From positions 1-28,061 of the forward strand of contig URZO01000057.1 of assembly GCA_900552465.1 (NCBI GenBank): a stretch of DNA of 28,061 bases, read 5' to 3'. The stretch comes from an uncultured Parabacteroides sp. (GTDB lineage: Bacteria; Bacteroidota; Bacteroidia; Bacteroidales; Tannerellaceae). The position numbers and the translations under genes are program-made. Under the pieces are notes generated by a model. It searched no databases and had not been told where the DNA came from. It saw nothing but the letters and a program-made list of their open reading frames with translations. The first letter of the stretch is position 1; each line of letters begins with the position of its first letter. Of the stretch, positions 7,456 to 16,065 are shown in pieces.

Positions 7456-9231
7456 ATGCCTGAATCAACCTCAAAAAATAAAGACCGCGTGCTTGCCTGT
7501 ACCGTTTATGTGAACGGCAGCAAGCTGAAAGACACCTTCACGCTGGTGTCCGCCTCGGTGCGCCTCGAGCTGAACCGCATCGGCAAGGCAACGCTAAAGT
7601 TCAATGCGGGTAATATGGACCGGCAGATCTTCGATGAGAGCGACGATCCGCTGTTCAAGCCCGGCAATTCCATCCGGCTGGATGCAGGCGGCACAGACAG
7701 CCAGGAGACGCTCTTCGAGGGCTGCATCATCGGTTTGCGCATCCTCACGGGCAAGGACTCCCGCTCCTACATGATGGTGGAGTGCCGCGATAACGCCTAC
7801 CCCGCCACGCAGGGACGCAAGAACCGTATCTTCGAGAAGAATAAGGATAGCGATATCATCAAGGAAGTGCTGAAGGACTACGGCAGCGTGGATGTGGATG
7901 CCACGCAGTACCAGCACCCCACGCTGGTACAGTACTACTGTTCCGACTGGGACTTCGCCCTCTCGCGTGCCGATGCCTGCGGCCTGTTCGTCTTCACCGA
8001 AGGCGACAAGATAAAGGTGAAGAAACCGGACGTAAACGCATCACCCGTACTGACCGTAACCTATGGGGACGATATCACCGCCTTCGACCTCGAACTCTCT
8101 TCGGACGACCAGTTCACGCAGTACGAAGCAGTATCGTGGTCTCCCAAGATGCAGAAGGCAGTTCGGGTATCCGCTTCCTCCCCCTCGCTCAACAAGCAGG
8201 GCGACCTCCAACCGAAGAATATCGCTTCGGGCGAAAGCATGCTCTTGCAGACCGACGCACCCACAGACGAGAAAGCGCTCAAACAGTGGGCAGATAGCAT
8301 GGCATTAAAGGCTGGGCTGGCACGTTATCAAGGCTCCGTCAGTTTCTACGGTTCGGCCAAAGTGAAACCGGGGTGTCTCATGGAATTGAAGGGATTAGGC
8401 AAACGGTTCAACGGTAACCTGTTTGTCGGTGCGGTGACACACACCATCGAGGACAACGAGTGGCTGACCGAAGCCGGTGCGGGCGTATCGCCCCTCTGCA
8501 TCACCGACGAGCCGGACGTAGTGCCTCCCCCCGCATCGGGCTTTCTGCCCGGCTTGCAGGGACTGCATGCTGCCGTAGTGAAGAAGCTGGACGGCGACCC
8601 GCTGAAGGAGCAGCGCATCCAAGTGGAACTGCCGTGGCTGGACGGTAAGAACCGCCTGCTCTGGGCACGCCTCGCCACGATGTATGCCACTGCAGGCATG
8701 GGTACCTTCTTCCTGCCCGAACCGGGTGACGAAGTACTGGTGGGGTTTATGAACCAAGATCCCGGCTATCCCGTCATCCTCGGCTCGCTCTACGGGGAGA
8801 AGCATAAGCCTGCTTACGAATACGAGGCGAAAAACAACACGAAAGCCATCGTCACCCGCGAAAAGATGCGCATCGAGTTCGATGAGGAGAAGAAAGTGAT
8901 AACGCTTTCCACTCCCGGCAAGAACACAGTGGAAATCAGTGACGATGGGAAGTTCATCCGTCTCTCCGACCAGAACAAGAATGAAATCAGGATGGACAGC
9001 GGGGGGATCACCCTCACGTCTGCCAAAGACATTACGCTGAAGGCGAAAGGTGGCATCACGATGGACGCCACTACGAAAATCAGCGGAACGGCCAAGTCAG
9101 ACATCAGTTTCGACGGGACAAACGTCAAGATGCAGGCAAAGGCCAGCGCCACTATCAAGGCCAACGCCATGGCGGAGGTCACGGCATCCGGACCGGTAAA
9201 GGTGAAAGGAGCCGTCATCATGTTGAATTGA
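7456..9231 (+). CDS. VgrG/gp27-gp5-like central spike protein (Afp8-like)
   Basis: A 591-aa trimeric spike subunit. Residues about 10-350 match the gp27-like hub (VYVNGSKLKDTFTLVSASV start; EGCIIGLRILTG and YYCSDWDFALSRADACGLFVF are typical VgrG-type segments). A PPPASG linker near 357-362 leads to a gp5-like OB fold at about 364-448, with GTFFLPEPGDEVLVGFMNQD and PVILGSLYG as its hallmark strands. From about 476 to the end are short alternating strands (ISDDGKFIRLS, ITLTSAKDITLKAKGG, KVKGAVIML) that should build the beta-helical needle. There is no extra C-terminal effector domain. The PAAR gene follows after 60 bp, as expected for a spike that is capped by a separate tip. Confidence 0.94.
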   Translation: MPESTSKNKDRVLACTVYVNGSKLKDTFTLVSASVRLELNRIGKATLKFNAGNMDRQIFDESDDPLFKPGNSIRLDAGGTDSQETLFEGCIIGLRILTGKDSRSYMMVECRDNAYPATQGRKNRIFEKNKDSDIIKEVLKDYGSVDVDATQYQHPTLVQYYCSDWDFALSRADACGLFVFTEGDKIKVKKPDVNASPVLTVTYGDDITAFDLELSSDDQFTQYEAVSWSPKMQKAVRVSASSPSLNKQGDLQPKNIASGESMLLQTDAPTDEKALKQWADSMALKAGLARYQGSVSFYGSAKVKPGCLMELKGLGKRFNGNLFVGAVTHTIEDNEWLTEAGAGVSPLCITDEPDVVPPPASGFLPGLQGLHAAVVKKLDGDPLKEQRIQVELPWLDGKNRLLWARLATMYATAGMGTFFLPEPGDEVLVGFMNQDPGYPVILGSLYGEKHKPAYEYEAKNNTKAIVTREKMRIEFDEEKKVITLSTPGKNTVEISDDGKFIRLSDQNKNEIRMDSGGITLTSAKDITLKAKGGITMDATTKISGTAKSDISFDGTNVKMQAKASATIKANAMAEVTASGPVKVKGAVIMLN

Positions 9232-9291
9232 GAAAGACATAAAAATGATATATACGATGAATATTATCAGAAATAAAGAAAGGAGAACAAT

Positions 9292-9594
9292 ATGCCACCG
9301 GCAGCAAGAATAACCGACATGCACACCTGCCCCATGCAAACCCCGGCGTTTCCCTCGCCGATACCGCACGTGGGCGGTCCCGTAGCGGGTCCGGGTGTGC
9401 CAAGTGTGTTGATAGGGAAAATGCCCGCCGCTGTCGTAGGCGACATGTGTGTCTGCGCCGGTCCGCCGGACACCATAGTGAAAGGTTCATCAACCGTACT
9501 GATAGGCGGCAAGCCTGCCGCACGCATGGGCGACACCACGGCGCATGGAGGCACAATCGCGGTGGGATGCCCCACGGTAATCATAGGAGGATAA
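9292..9594 (+). CDS. PAAR-domain spike tip protein (Afp10-like)
   Basis: This 100-aa protein is a stand-alone PAAR domain, the sharp metal-binding cone on top of the spike. It starts MPPAARITDMHTCP and contains the repeated PAAR-like units GPGVPSVLIGKMPAAVVGDMCVCAG and VLIGGKPAARMGDTTAHGG, with His and Cys residues suited to hold one metal ion. The strong AGGAG before ATG 9292 fixes the start. It lacks any fused toxin domain, so it looks purely structural. It sits between the spike and the gp25-like gene; in Afp itself the gp25 gene precedes the PAAR gene, so the order here is swapped. Confidence 0.94.
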   Translation: MPPAARITDMHTCPMQTPAFPSPIPHVGGPVAGPGVPSVLIGKMPAAVVGDMCVCAGPPDTIVKGSSTVLIGGKPAARMGDTTAHGGTIAVGCPTVIIGG

Positions 9595-9600
9595 AACAAT

Positions 9601-10029
9601 ATGGACGAACTGAAAAAACTGTTGGATGCCGATGCTTTCCTCGGTCGTGGCTGGAGCTTTCCTCCGGAACTAACGGAGAGCGGCGTGAAGATGTCCGCCT
9701 ACGAGCAGGATATCAAGGAGAGCCTGCGCATATTATTCAGCACCTCGCCCGGCGAACGGGTCTGCCGCTACGACTACGGTTGTCCCTTACGTCGCTACGC
9801 TTTCGAGCCGATCAACACACAGACAGCCGTCCGTATGCGAAACGACATCACCCGTGCAATCATCCTCTTCGAGCCGCGCATCACGTTGGAAGATGTTTCA
9901 TTCGAGGAACAGCCGGAGAAGGGCGTACTTCTGATACGGCTCACCTATACTGTGATCCGCACCAACAACCGTAACAATATGGTATACCCGTTTTATCTGA
10001 ATGAAGGAACAAATGTACAGCAATATTAA
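9601..10029 (+). CDS. gp25-like baseplate wedge protein (Afp9-like)
   Basis: A 142-aa member of the GPW/gp25 family, which links the wedge to the innermost sheath ring. Typical elements are FLGRGWSFPPEL near the N-terminus, the helix SAYEQDIKESLRILFSTSPGERV at about residues 37-59, and the strictly family-like YDYGCPLRRYAFEP right after it (compare 'R..fG..l....fe'). The C-terminal strands are VLLIRLTYTVIRTNN and MVYPFYL. It starts 6 bp after the PAAR gene and its 3' end overlaps the next gene by 29 bp if that gene starts at 10001, suggesting translational coupling within the baseplate block. Confidence 0.93.
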   Translation: MDELKKLLDADAFLGRGWSFPPELTESGVKMSAYEQDIKESLRILFSTSPGERVCRYDYGCPLRRYAFEPINTQTAVRMRNDITRAIILFEPRITLEDVSFEEQPEKGVLLIRLTYTVIRTNNRNNMVYPFYLNEGTNVQQY

Positions 10030-13000
10030 TAGTGGCACCCTCCGCACCGACAATAAAGCCAACCTCGCAAAGCTGGACGGCTTCCCGGTCATAGTAACCG
10101 ATGAAGCCCTGTTGCTGCACCGGTTGGCAAAAGAGGTACGGTTGCGTCCCCTCCTGGAGAACCAAGTGCTGACCGTGCTTGCTGACATCCGGCGCAAGCG
10201 GCTGTCGGGTTACGGCGATACCTTTGCCGATGCTCAAGGCACGGCAAGGGTGGCTTTCTATGCGGAGAAGTTGCGTCATGACATCAAAAGCTGGATGAAA
10301 CGGCTGGATGAGTATTTAAAGAATGTCCTGACCACAGGAAACAACGACAGTGTTGCTGCCAGAATTGCTAAAGAACTGCACGACAGCCTGAGAGCCGCAT
10401 CACCGAGTGAGAAGATAGCGGATAAGAAAGACTACTACCGGATGCTCCGCACCGTGACCGCCATACAGGAAAACATCGACCACTATCAGAAGCAAGCAGA
10501 GGAAAGCGGCGACACGGAACCCGCCCTTGCCCTACTCATCGCCTATCTGAAGAACTACAGCAGCATTGCTGAAATATTCAACCGTCGCCTTGCCTCGCTA
10601 CCTCAAATCTATCTTCGGGAGATCCTGCACGCTGAGCCAAAAACTGCCGAACAAGACCATACCTACGTGGTCATCACCCCTACGGAAGAAGCCGGAGGTT
10701 TCACCCTGCCCAAAGGTACGGCATTCCCCGCCGGAGAGGATTTGATTTACAGGACGGAGAAAGAAGAATACATCAGCCCGATGCGATGCATGGAAGCAAT
10801 TGCCCTCTACCAGGACAAGAACATACTCTACAGACACCCGTTGCTGCGACAAAAAACGGAACGACCGTTCGCCCACGGCAAGCCGCAGTCCGTGGGCTGG
10901 CAGATCGAGTCGCCCATGCTGGTGTTGGAGGAAGGAGAACGGGGAGTTACGGTTCTCTTTTCATTGACCGCCAACAGCATCCTGCCCGGTAATCTTCCGG
11001 CAGATGCTTTCACTTTACAATTGAGTGTTAAGGAAGGATGGACGCAGCGGGCATGCCGGTACGGCATGGAAAACGGACGGTTCGCCTTTAGCTTTACCCT
11101 CCAACAAGGAGAAGCTGCACCCACTGCCTGTACGGGAGAGGTACACGGTATAACGACGGAATATCCCGTCCTCCGGATATTGACCGACAGGCCAGGATGG
11201 GCAAGCCGGTTGAGCTTTAGCAGCGTGGAGATACAAACGGAAGTGACCGGCATCCGTAATTTCATTCTCTGTAATGAACTGGGCGAGGTGGACACCACAC
11301 AGCCTTTCCAGCCTTTCGGCATACAAGGAGAGCATGGCGCATGGTTCCTCTTCGGCAACGAGGAGATGGGATTGAAGCCCTTGCAGAAAGTCAGCCTGGA
11401 AGGGAACTGGAAAGGGGTACCCAAAAACCGGGCGGAGTTCGACAAACTATATCGGGAATACAATGCTGATGCAGACACGTTTACGGTCACCGCTGACTAC
11501 AGGCAAGGCGGTGAATGGAAAGAGTACGGGGAGGAACAAAGACTGTTCAGTTTTGACACGGACGGCAATATGGTCCGGGCAAAGATCATCATCCCTGCCG
11601 GAAAGGGAGCAGCAACCTCCGGTGAGTATGATCATGACAAGGACGTTTTTTTCCGTATCACACTGAAATCGCCTTCCATTGGCTTTGGCACGGAAGCCTA
11701 CCGCAAGCGGTTCACGGAAGTGATGATACACAACAGCCGTTGTAAGAAGAAGGAACTCAAAGAAATACCCTTAGAGCCCTCCGTTCCGCTCTTTGCCGAT
11801 GTGGAACTGTCATATACCGCCACGGCGAAAACAGGATTGGAGAACAGGAAAGAAACGATCATCCGGCTGGAACGCATCACCGCATTACCTGGACAAACCT
11901 TACAGGTTACCGAGGGAGACGGGATACTCCCCTTCCTGCTCTCCGCTCCGGCAGAACACCTGCTTTATTTTGCTTTTGCCCATGCAAAAGATGAAAAAAC
12001 GGTGCGGATATATATAGACACCATACTGCCGGGAGAGCGTATCCCCTTCGGTAGCCCGCAACCCGGACAAAGCGTGGAGACAGGCTGGGAACTGTGGGTC
12101 GGGACCGGTTGGCAAGCCATCCCGCCTGAATCCGTCAAGGCGGAAGAGACCTGCGGACTGACACAAAGCGGCTTTGTGGAGATCACTCTGCCTGAGAAAA
12201 TCAGCAGCAAGCATCTGGACAGGCAAAGCCGGATATGGCTTCGTGCCGCATTGACGGGTGACATATCCGCCTGCCTCGCTGTCCGGAATGTATGGACAAA
12301 CTGCATCCGTGTGAAAGCGGAGAACGGCGATGGAACACCGTTGTCCGCCGGGACAATAAAAGGTCCAGCCGAAGTCGATGAGCGGATGGAAAACGTAGCG
12401 CAGCCCCTACCTGGTTTCGGGGGACGGACTGCCGAAACGGAAGCACAATATACCGTACGCCAACAGATGCGCCTGCATAACCGCCACCGTGCCGTGACGA
12501 TGAAGGACTACGAACAGATTGTGCTGGAACATTTTCCCGAAGTGGACAAAGTGCAGTGTCTCTCCATCCCGCGTGAGAATGCCTCTTCGGAGGTATGCCT
12601 CGTTGTATTCAGCCGCGCGGAGGACAGCCGCTATTGCCTCTCCCCGGCCTGGAAGCTCGAAGAGATACGGAGGACGGTAACCCCGTACATACCGCCCTTT
12701 GTATCGCTAACGGTAGTCAACCCCGTCTATGAGCAGATAGCGATTCATTGCAAGGCAGTGCTACGGAGCAAGGTACAGGACGAGGGAAAGACACTGAGGC
12801 AACTTGTGGTGCTGGCACAAGACTACATTGCCCCATGGTACAGGAAAGGGAAAATCCCTGATACTGACCGGACCTACTCCTGCAAGGAATTATACGCACG
12901 CATGGCGAACCACGAAGACCTGATACAACTGACATCGCTGAAAGTCGGCGACATTTGTATGACCAATGCGGATACATTCAGCGGCAGCCATCCGTGGAGC

Positions 13001-13090
13001 GTGCTGCTACCCAAAGTAAACATAGAACTGCTTTCCCCCGGCGGCGGCATAGAGGAAGCCGAAATCGGAAGGAGCTTCATCATAGGATAG
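10001..13090 (+). CDS. Large baseplate wedge protein (Afp11/gp6/J-like)
   Basis: A 1029-aa protein in the place of Afp11, the largest baseplate wedge subunit, related to T4 gp6 and phage J proteins. The C-terminal part shows the J-like region: the flexible LPGFGGRTAETEAQY segment (about residues 803-817), RHRAVTMKDYEQIVLEHFPEV (833-853) and IPPFVSLTVVNP, then YEQIAIHCKAVL, which is the family's 'P.Y..i.v...v' ferredoxin-like unit. The N-terminal 250 residues are mostly helical and the middle is beta-rich. Start could be ATG 10001 or ATG 10013; the latter has AAGGA six bases upstream and may be the true one. It overlaps the gp25 gene and ends 4 bp before the next gene. Confidence 0.87.
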   Translation: MKEQMYSNINSGTLRTDNKANLAKLDGFPVIVTDEALLLHRLAKEVRLRPLLENQVLTVLADIRRKRLSGYGDTFADAQGTARVAFYAEKLRHDIKSWMKRLDEYLKNVLTTGNNDSVAARIAKELHDSLRAASPSEKIADKKDYYRMLRTVTAIQENIDHYQKQAEESGDTEPALALLIAYLKNYSSIAEIFNRRLASLPQIYLREILHAEPKTAEQDHTYVVITPTEEAGGFTLPKGTAFPAGEDLIYRTEKEEYISPMRCMEAIALYQDKNILYRHPLLRQKTERPFAHGKPQSVGWQIESPMLVLEEGERGVTVLFSLTANSILPGNLPADAFTLQLSVKEGWTQRACRYGMENGRFAFSFTLQQGEAAPTACTGEVHGITTEYPVLRILTDRPGWASRLSFSSVEIQTEVTGIRNFILCNELGEVDTTQPFQPFGIQGEHGAWFLFGNEEMGLKPLQKVSLEGNWKGVPKNRAEFDKLYREYNADADTFTVTADYRQGGEWKEYGEEQRLFSFDTDGNMVRAKIIIPAGKGAATSGEYDHDKDVFFRITLKSPSIGFGTEAYRKRFTEVMIHNSRCKKKELKEIPLEPSVPLFADVELSYTATAKTGLENRKETIIRLERITALPGQTLQVTEGDGILPFLLSAPAEHLLYFAFAHAKDEKTVRIYIDTILPGERIPFGSPQPGQSVETGWELWVGTGWQAIPPESVKAEETCGLTQSGFVEITLPEKISSKHLDRQSRIWLRAALTGDISACLAVRNVWTNCIRVKAENGDGTPLSAGTIKGPAEVDERMENVAQPLPGFGGRTAETEAQYTVRQQMRLHNRHRAVTMKDYEQIVLEHFPEVDKVQCLSIPRENASSEVCLVVFSRAEDSRYCLSPAWKLEEIRRTVTPYIPPFVSLTVVNPVYEQIAIHCKAVLRSKVQDEGKTLRQLVVLAQDYIAPWYRKGKIPDTDRTYSCKELYARMANHEDLIQLTSLKVGDICMTNADTFSGSHPWSVLLPKVNIELLSPGGGIEEAEIGRSFIIG

Positions 13091-13094
13091 AATT

Positions 13095-13775
13095 ATGGAC
13101 AAAAAAGACAGAAACACGCTGAAAAGCTATTTCCAAAGAGGCAAAGTGCCTACCGAGGAACAGTTTGCAGAACTGATAGACTCCGTGCCCAACACTAAAG
13201 AGGATGGGCAGGCTGTGTGTACCGGGAAGGGCTGGGCATTCTATCCTCAAAAAGGAGGATTGATGCGCATTGCCATCCATGAGGAGGAAGGCGAAGACAC
13301 CGCCTCATGGACACTGGCTGTAACACCAGACAAGGGGCTAGCGGTGGAGAACAGGAACGGCGAATCCCTACTGGAATTGAGGCAGGACAAGACCATCCTC
13401 TTGCATGCCGACATACGGAAAGAGGGAGGGGAAGAACCCGGCCCGCAGGACTACCGCGAGATAAAGACAGATAAGCAGTGGGCAGACCTGGTGGAAGTAA
13501 CGGACGAGAAAGACTGCAGCCGGGTGTATACGATCATCGCTCTCTACCATGACGTAAACCTCGGCGTATGCAAGCTGACATACGCCACCGCCATCTGCCT
13601 GAACTCCCTTGAACAGTGGGTAGAGTCACCTCGAAAACACTGGTGGGGCTGGTCGGGACGTCTCCACCTGCGTTGGCAATCGAAAGGCGACAAGGCCTGC
13701 CTGCAAATACGCAGCACACGAAATTCCTATTCGGGAAAGATATATTGCCGGGTGACGGAGACTTTTAAGAAATAA
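13095..13775 (+). CDS. Putative eCIS tail-fibre or baseplate-associated protein (226 aa)
   Basis: I do not recognise a named family with certainty. The first 30 residues (LKSYFQRGKVPTEEQFAELIDSV) match a motif I associate with the N-terminus of Bacteroidetes phage-tail and eCIS fibre proteins ('F..G..PT...F..LIDS'). After this come a hydrophilic beta-rich middle and a tryptophan-rich C-terminal domain (WVESPRKHWWGWSGRLHLRW at about residues 176-195) that looks like a compact beta-sandwich. It lies between the Afp11-like and Afp12-like wedge genes, 4 bp after the former. A receptor-binding or surface-anchoring role (Afp13-like) is the best guess; a baseplate plug is the alternative. Confidence 0.55.
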   Translation: MDKKDRNTLKSYFQRGKVPTEEQFAELIDSVPNTKEDGQAVCTGKGWAFYPQKGGLMRIAIHEEEGEDTASWTLAVTPDKGLAVENRNGESLLELRQDKTILLHADIRKEGGEEPGPQDYREIKTDKQWADLVEVTDEKDCSRVYTIIALYHDVNLGVCKLTYATAICLNSLEQWVESPRKHWWGWSGRLHLRWQSKGDKACLQIRSTRNSYSGKIYCRVTETFKK

Positions 13776-13806
13776 AACAGGATGAACTAAAAAGCGGAAA
13801 CGGGCG

Positions 13807-16065
13807 ATGGACGAGAGGAAAGAACCTTACATAGAACAGAAAGCGGAGGAAGATGTCCTATATACGAAACTGCAAGCACAAACACTGCAGGAAGTGCAGC
13901 GTCTGTCGGGCAAGGTATGGACAGACTACAATGTGCATGACCCCGGCGTGACCGTGGGCGACATCACCAACCATGCCCTGGCGGAACTGAACTACAAGTT
14001 GGGATTCGACCTGCCGGACTATCTGGTGGAAAAGAGTGCTACATTCTCCCCAAGACGATACGGCCTCTTTCCACCGGAAGAGGTCTATACTACCCAGCCC
14101 GTCACGGCGGAAGATTACCGCAGGTTCTTCCTGACACATGTTCCCGAGATAGACAATGTCCGGATAGCGTGTGACCCGGAGACCGGCGGTTACACCGTCA
14201 AGGCATTGCTCTCCCCATTCGGAGTGGAGGACGGGATAAAGGTGTGCGAACAGATAAAGGCCCTGTACCATCGCCACCGTAACCTATGCGAATACCTGTC
14301 GGGCGAAGTGGAGATACTAAAACCCGACGAACAGGCATTCCAGGCCGAATTCGAGATAGAACCGGAAGAAGACGCCTCCACCGTACTGGCAAGGATATAC
14401 CAAACCATTTTGTACTATCTGTCCGGGGCAGTACGAATCTCCACTCCCGGCGAGGCGATAAATTCCGGCATCTTCCCGGAAGAGTGGCTGGAGGGGGTAA
14501 CGGATGCCGTAAGCACGGCGACGACCGCACAGCAACAGACCGAACATGAACTCTACAGGTTGCTCCGTGGAGTGAAAGGTGTACGCTCGTTCATGACCTG
14601 CTACCTTATGAGAGAGGGGAAACCGCAGACGGATTTCTCAGAAGGGTTCGGCCTGCAAATACCGGAGACACCGGATGAATTTCATGTCCATATCCACCAA
14701 GGGAGACGTTCCTGTGTACAACCGGACATATCGACTTTCCGCTCACAGCTGAAAGCCCTGTACCTGGCAAGACGACACAGGGAAGCCATACAGAAGGAGC
14801 GGAAAGAATATAACTGGGAAATGCCGGAGACTGCTTTCCGCGACATCTTCAGCCATGACTCCATCATCGGTGACTTCCCTGCCTGTTACCGTCTGTCAGA
14901 AAAAGAAAATAAGAGCCGGAGTGTTTTTGAAGTTTATTTGAAGCTGTTTGACAAGGTTATACAAGACGGATTGCTGGGAATAAGAGAATTGCCCCGTATC
15001 CTCTCCCTCGAAACGGAGGATGCCGGCAACCTGACCGACGGGCGCATCCGTGCGCTGAAGAAACAATATCTGGACTTCCTCGACAAGCTGTACGGCGTAG
15101 AGAGCCATCCTGCCTTGTTGTCGGAACAGAACTGCTACGGAGAGACGGAAGAGGGTACATTGCGACGGAGGATGAATTTCCTGCGCCATATTGCCCTTCT
15201 GACCGGGAGCCGTTCACGAGCCGGGAATATTCTCTTCCGTGAGGGGGAAAGCAGCACACCTGTGATAAAAGAATGGTTCTGCCGGTTGCTGGGCCTTGAG
15301 AGCGATGACGAATATACCGTCAGTAACGTATTGCCCAAACACAACCTGCGCATCGTGGACAGAAAGGGCAAAAAGTCATTGACGGAACGAATAGACTCCC
15401 TACTTATCGACGAACGTATGCTGGAAGAGGACAAGGTGGAGAAGATCGATTACGAGGAACTTGCTGCGGACGAGGTGGAAAAACACAGTGAATACAAAGC
15501 GATGCGCTCGGAACTGGACTACTTCAACGTGAACCGGATCTGCGGTGATCTGTTCCGCGGCGGGACAGACCTGGAAAATTACCGGACGGTACAGCTCGGC
15601 AGGGAGGAATACATGCTGATATACCGCAACCATGAACAGAGCGGCTGGACCAACCTGGGACATGCGGATAGCCGGGAACGGCTAAATACGCTGGCGAACA
15701 TCCTACGACGTTTCCTGCGCGAACTGAACCGGGCATGCGAAACAATCTACATTGTAGAACCGGTACTGGCGGATACCGACAAACCGTTCCAGCTGACAAT
15801 CGTACTTCCAGGCTGGAGCGCGCGTTTCCATGCACTCCATTTCCGGGAACACTGCAAGGAACTGCTGCGTTCCCTGCTTCCTGCACATCTTTTCTTCAAG
15901 ATATACTGGCTCAACGAGCGCAGCATGAAACAATTCGAGAGTTGCTATCACCAGTGGAAACATTCATTGACCGACTACCGCATGGGCGATTACAAAAAGC
16001 TGTTGCTAGCAGCCATGGACGGAATATTGACCCCGAAGGAACAACAACCGGATGATAAGGATTGA
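13807..16065 (+). CDS. Baseplate wedge protein (Afp12-like)
   Basis: A 752-aa protein placed like Afp12, which partners Afp11 in the wedge. The N-terminal block WTDYNVHDPGVTVGDITNHALAEL (residues 38-60) matches the 'D..DPG.T..e..a..l' signature of this and related J-like baseplate proteins. Further in, there are long charged helical stretches and a C-terminal segment with FHALHFREHCKELLRSLLPAHLFFKIYWL near 670-698, similar to the C-terminal fold of Afp12 homologues. No membrane segment or signal peptide is present. Its last 14 bases overlap the tape-measure gene, so the two are very likely translationally coupled. Confidence 0.82.
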   Translation: MDERKEPYIEQKAEEDVLYTKLQAQTLQEVQRLSGKVWTDYNVHDPGVTVGDITNHALAELNYKLGFDLPDYLVEKSATFSPRRYGLFPPEEVYTTQPVTAEDYRRFFLTHVPEIDNVRIACDPETGGYTVKALLSPFGVEDGIKVCEQIKALYHRHRNLCEYLSGEVEILKPDEQAFQAEFEIEPEEDASTVLARIYQTILYYLSGAVRISTPGEAINSGIFPEEWLEGVTDAVSTATTAQQQTEHELYRLLRGVKGVRSFMTCYLMREGKPQTDFSEGFGLQIPETPDEFHVHIHQGRRSCVQPDISTFRSQLKALYLARRHREAIQKERKEYNWEMPETAFRDIFSHDSIIGDFPACYRLSEKENKSRSVFEVYLKLFDKVIQDGLLGIRELPRILSLETEDAGNLTDGRIRALKKQYLDFLDKLYGVESHPALLSEQNCYGETEEGTLRRRMNFLRHIALLTGSRSRAGNILFREGESSTPVIKEWFCRLLGLESDDEYTVSNVLPKHNLRIVDRKGKKSLTERIDSLLIDERMLEEDKVEKIDYEELAADEVEKHSEYKAMRSELDYFNVNRICGDLFRGGTDLENYRTVQLGREEYMLIYRNHEQSGWTNLGHADSRERLNTLANILRRFLRELNRACETIYIVEPVLADTDKPFQLTIVLPGWSARFHALHFREHCKELLRSLLPAHLFFKIYWLNERSMKQFESCYHQWKHSLTDYRMGDYKKLLLAAMDGILTPKEQQPDDKD

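Noticed and set aside
10828..11490. 220-codon minus-strand frame inside the Afp11-like gene
   Set aside because: Fully covered by a well-supported wedge gene and lacking any recognisable motif or upstream promoter.
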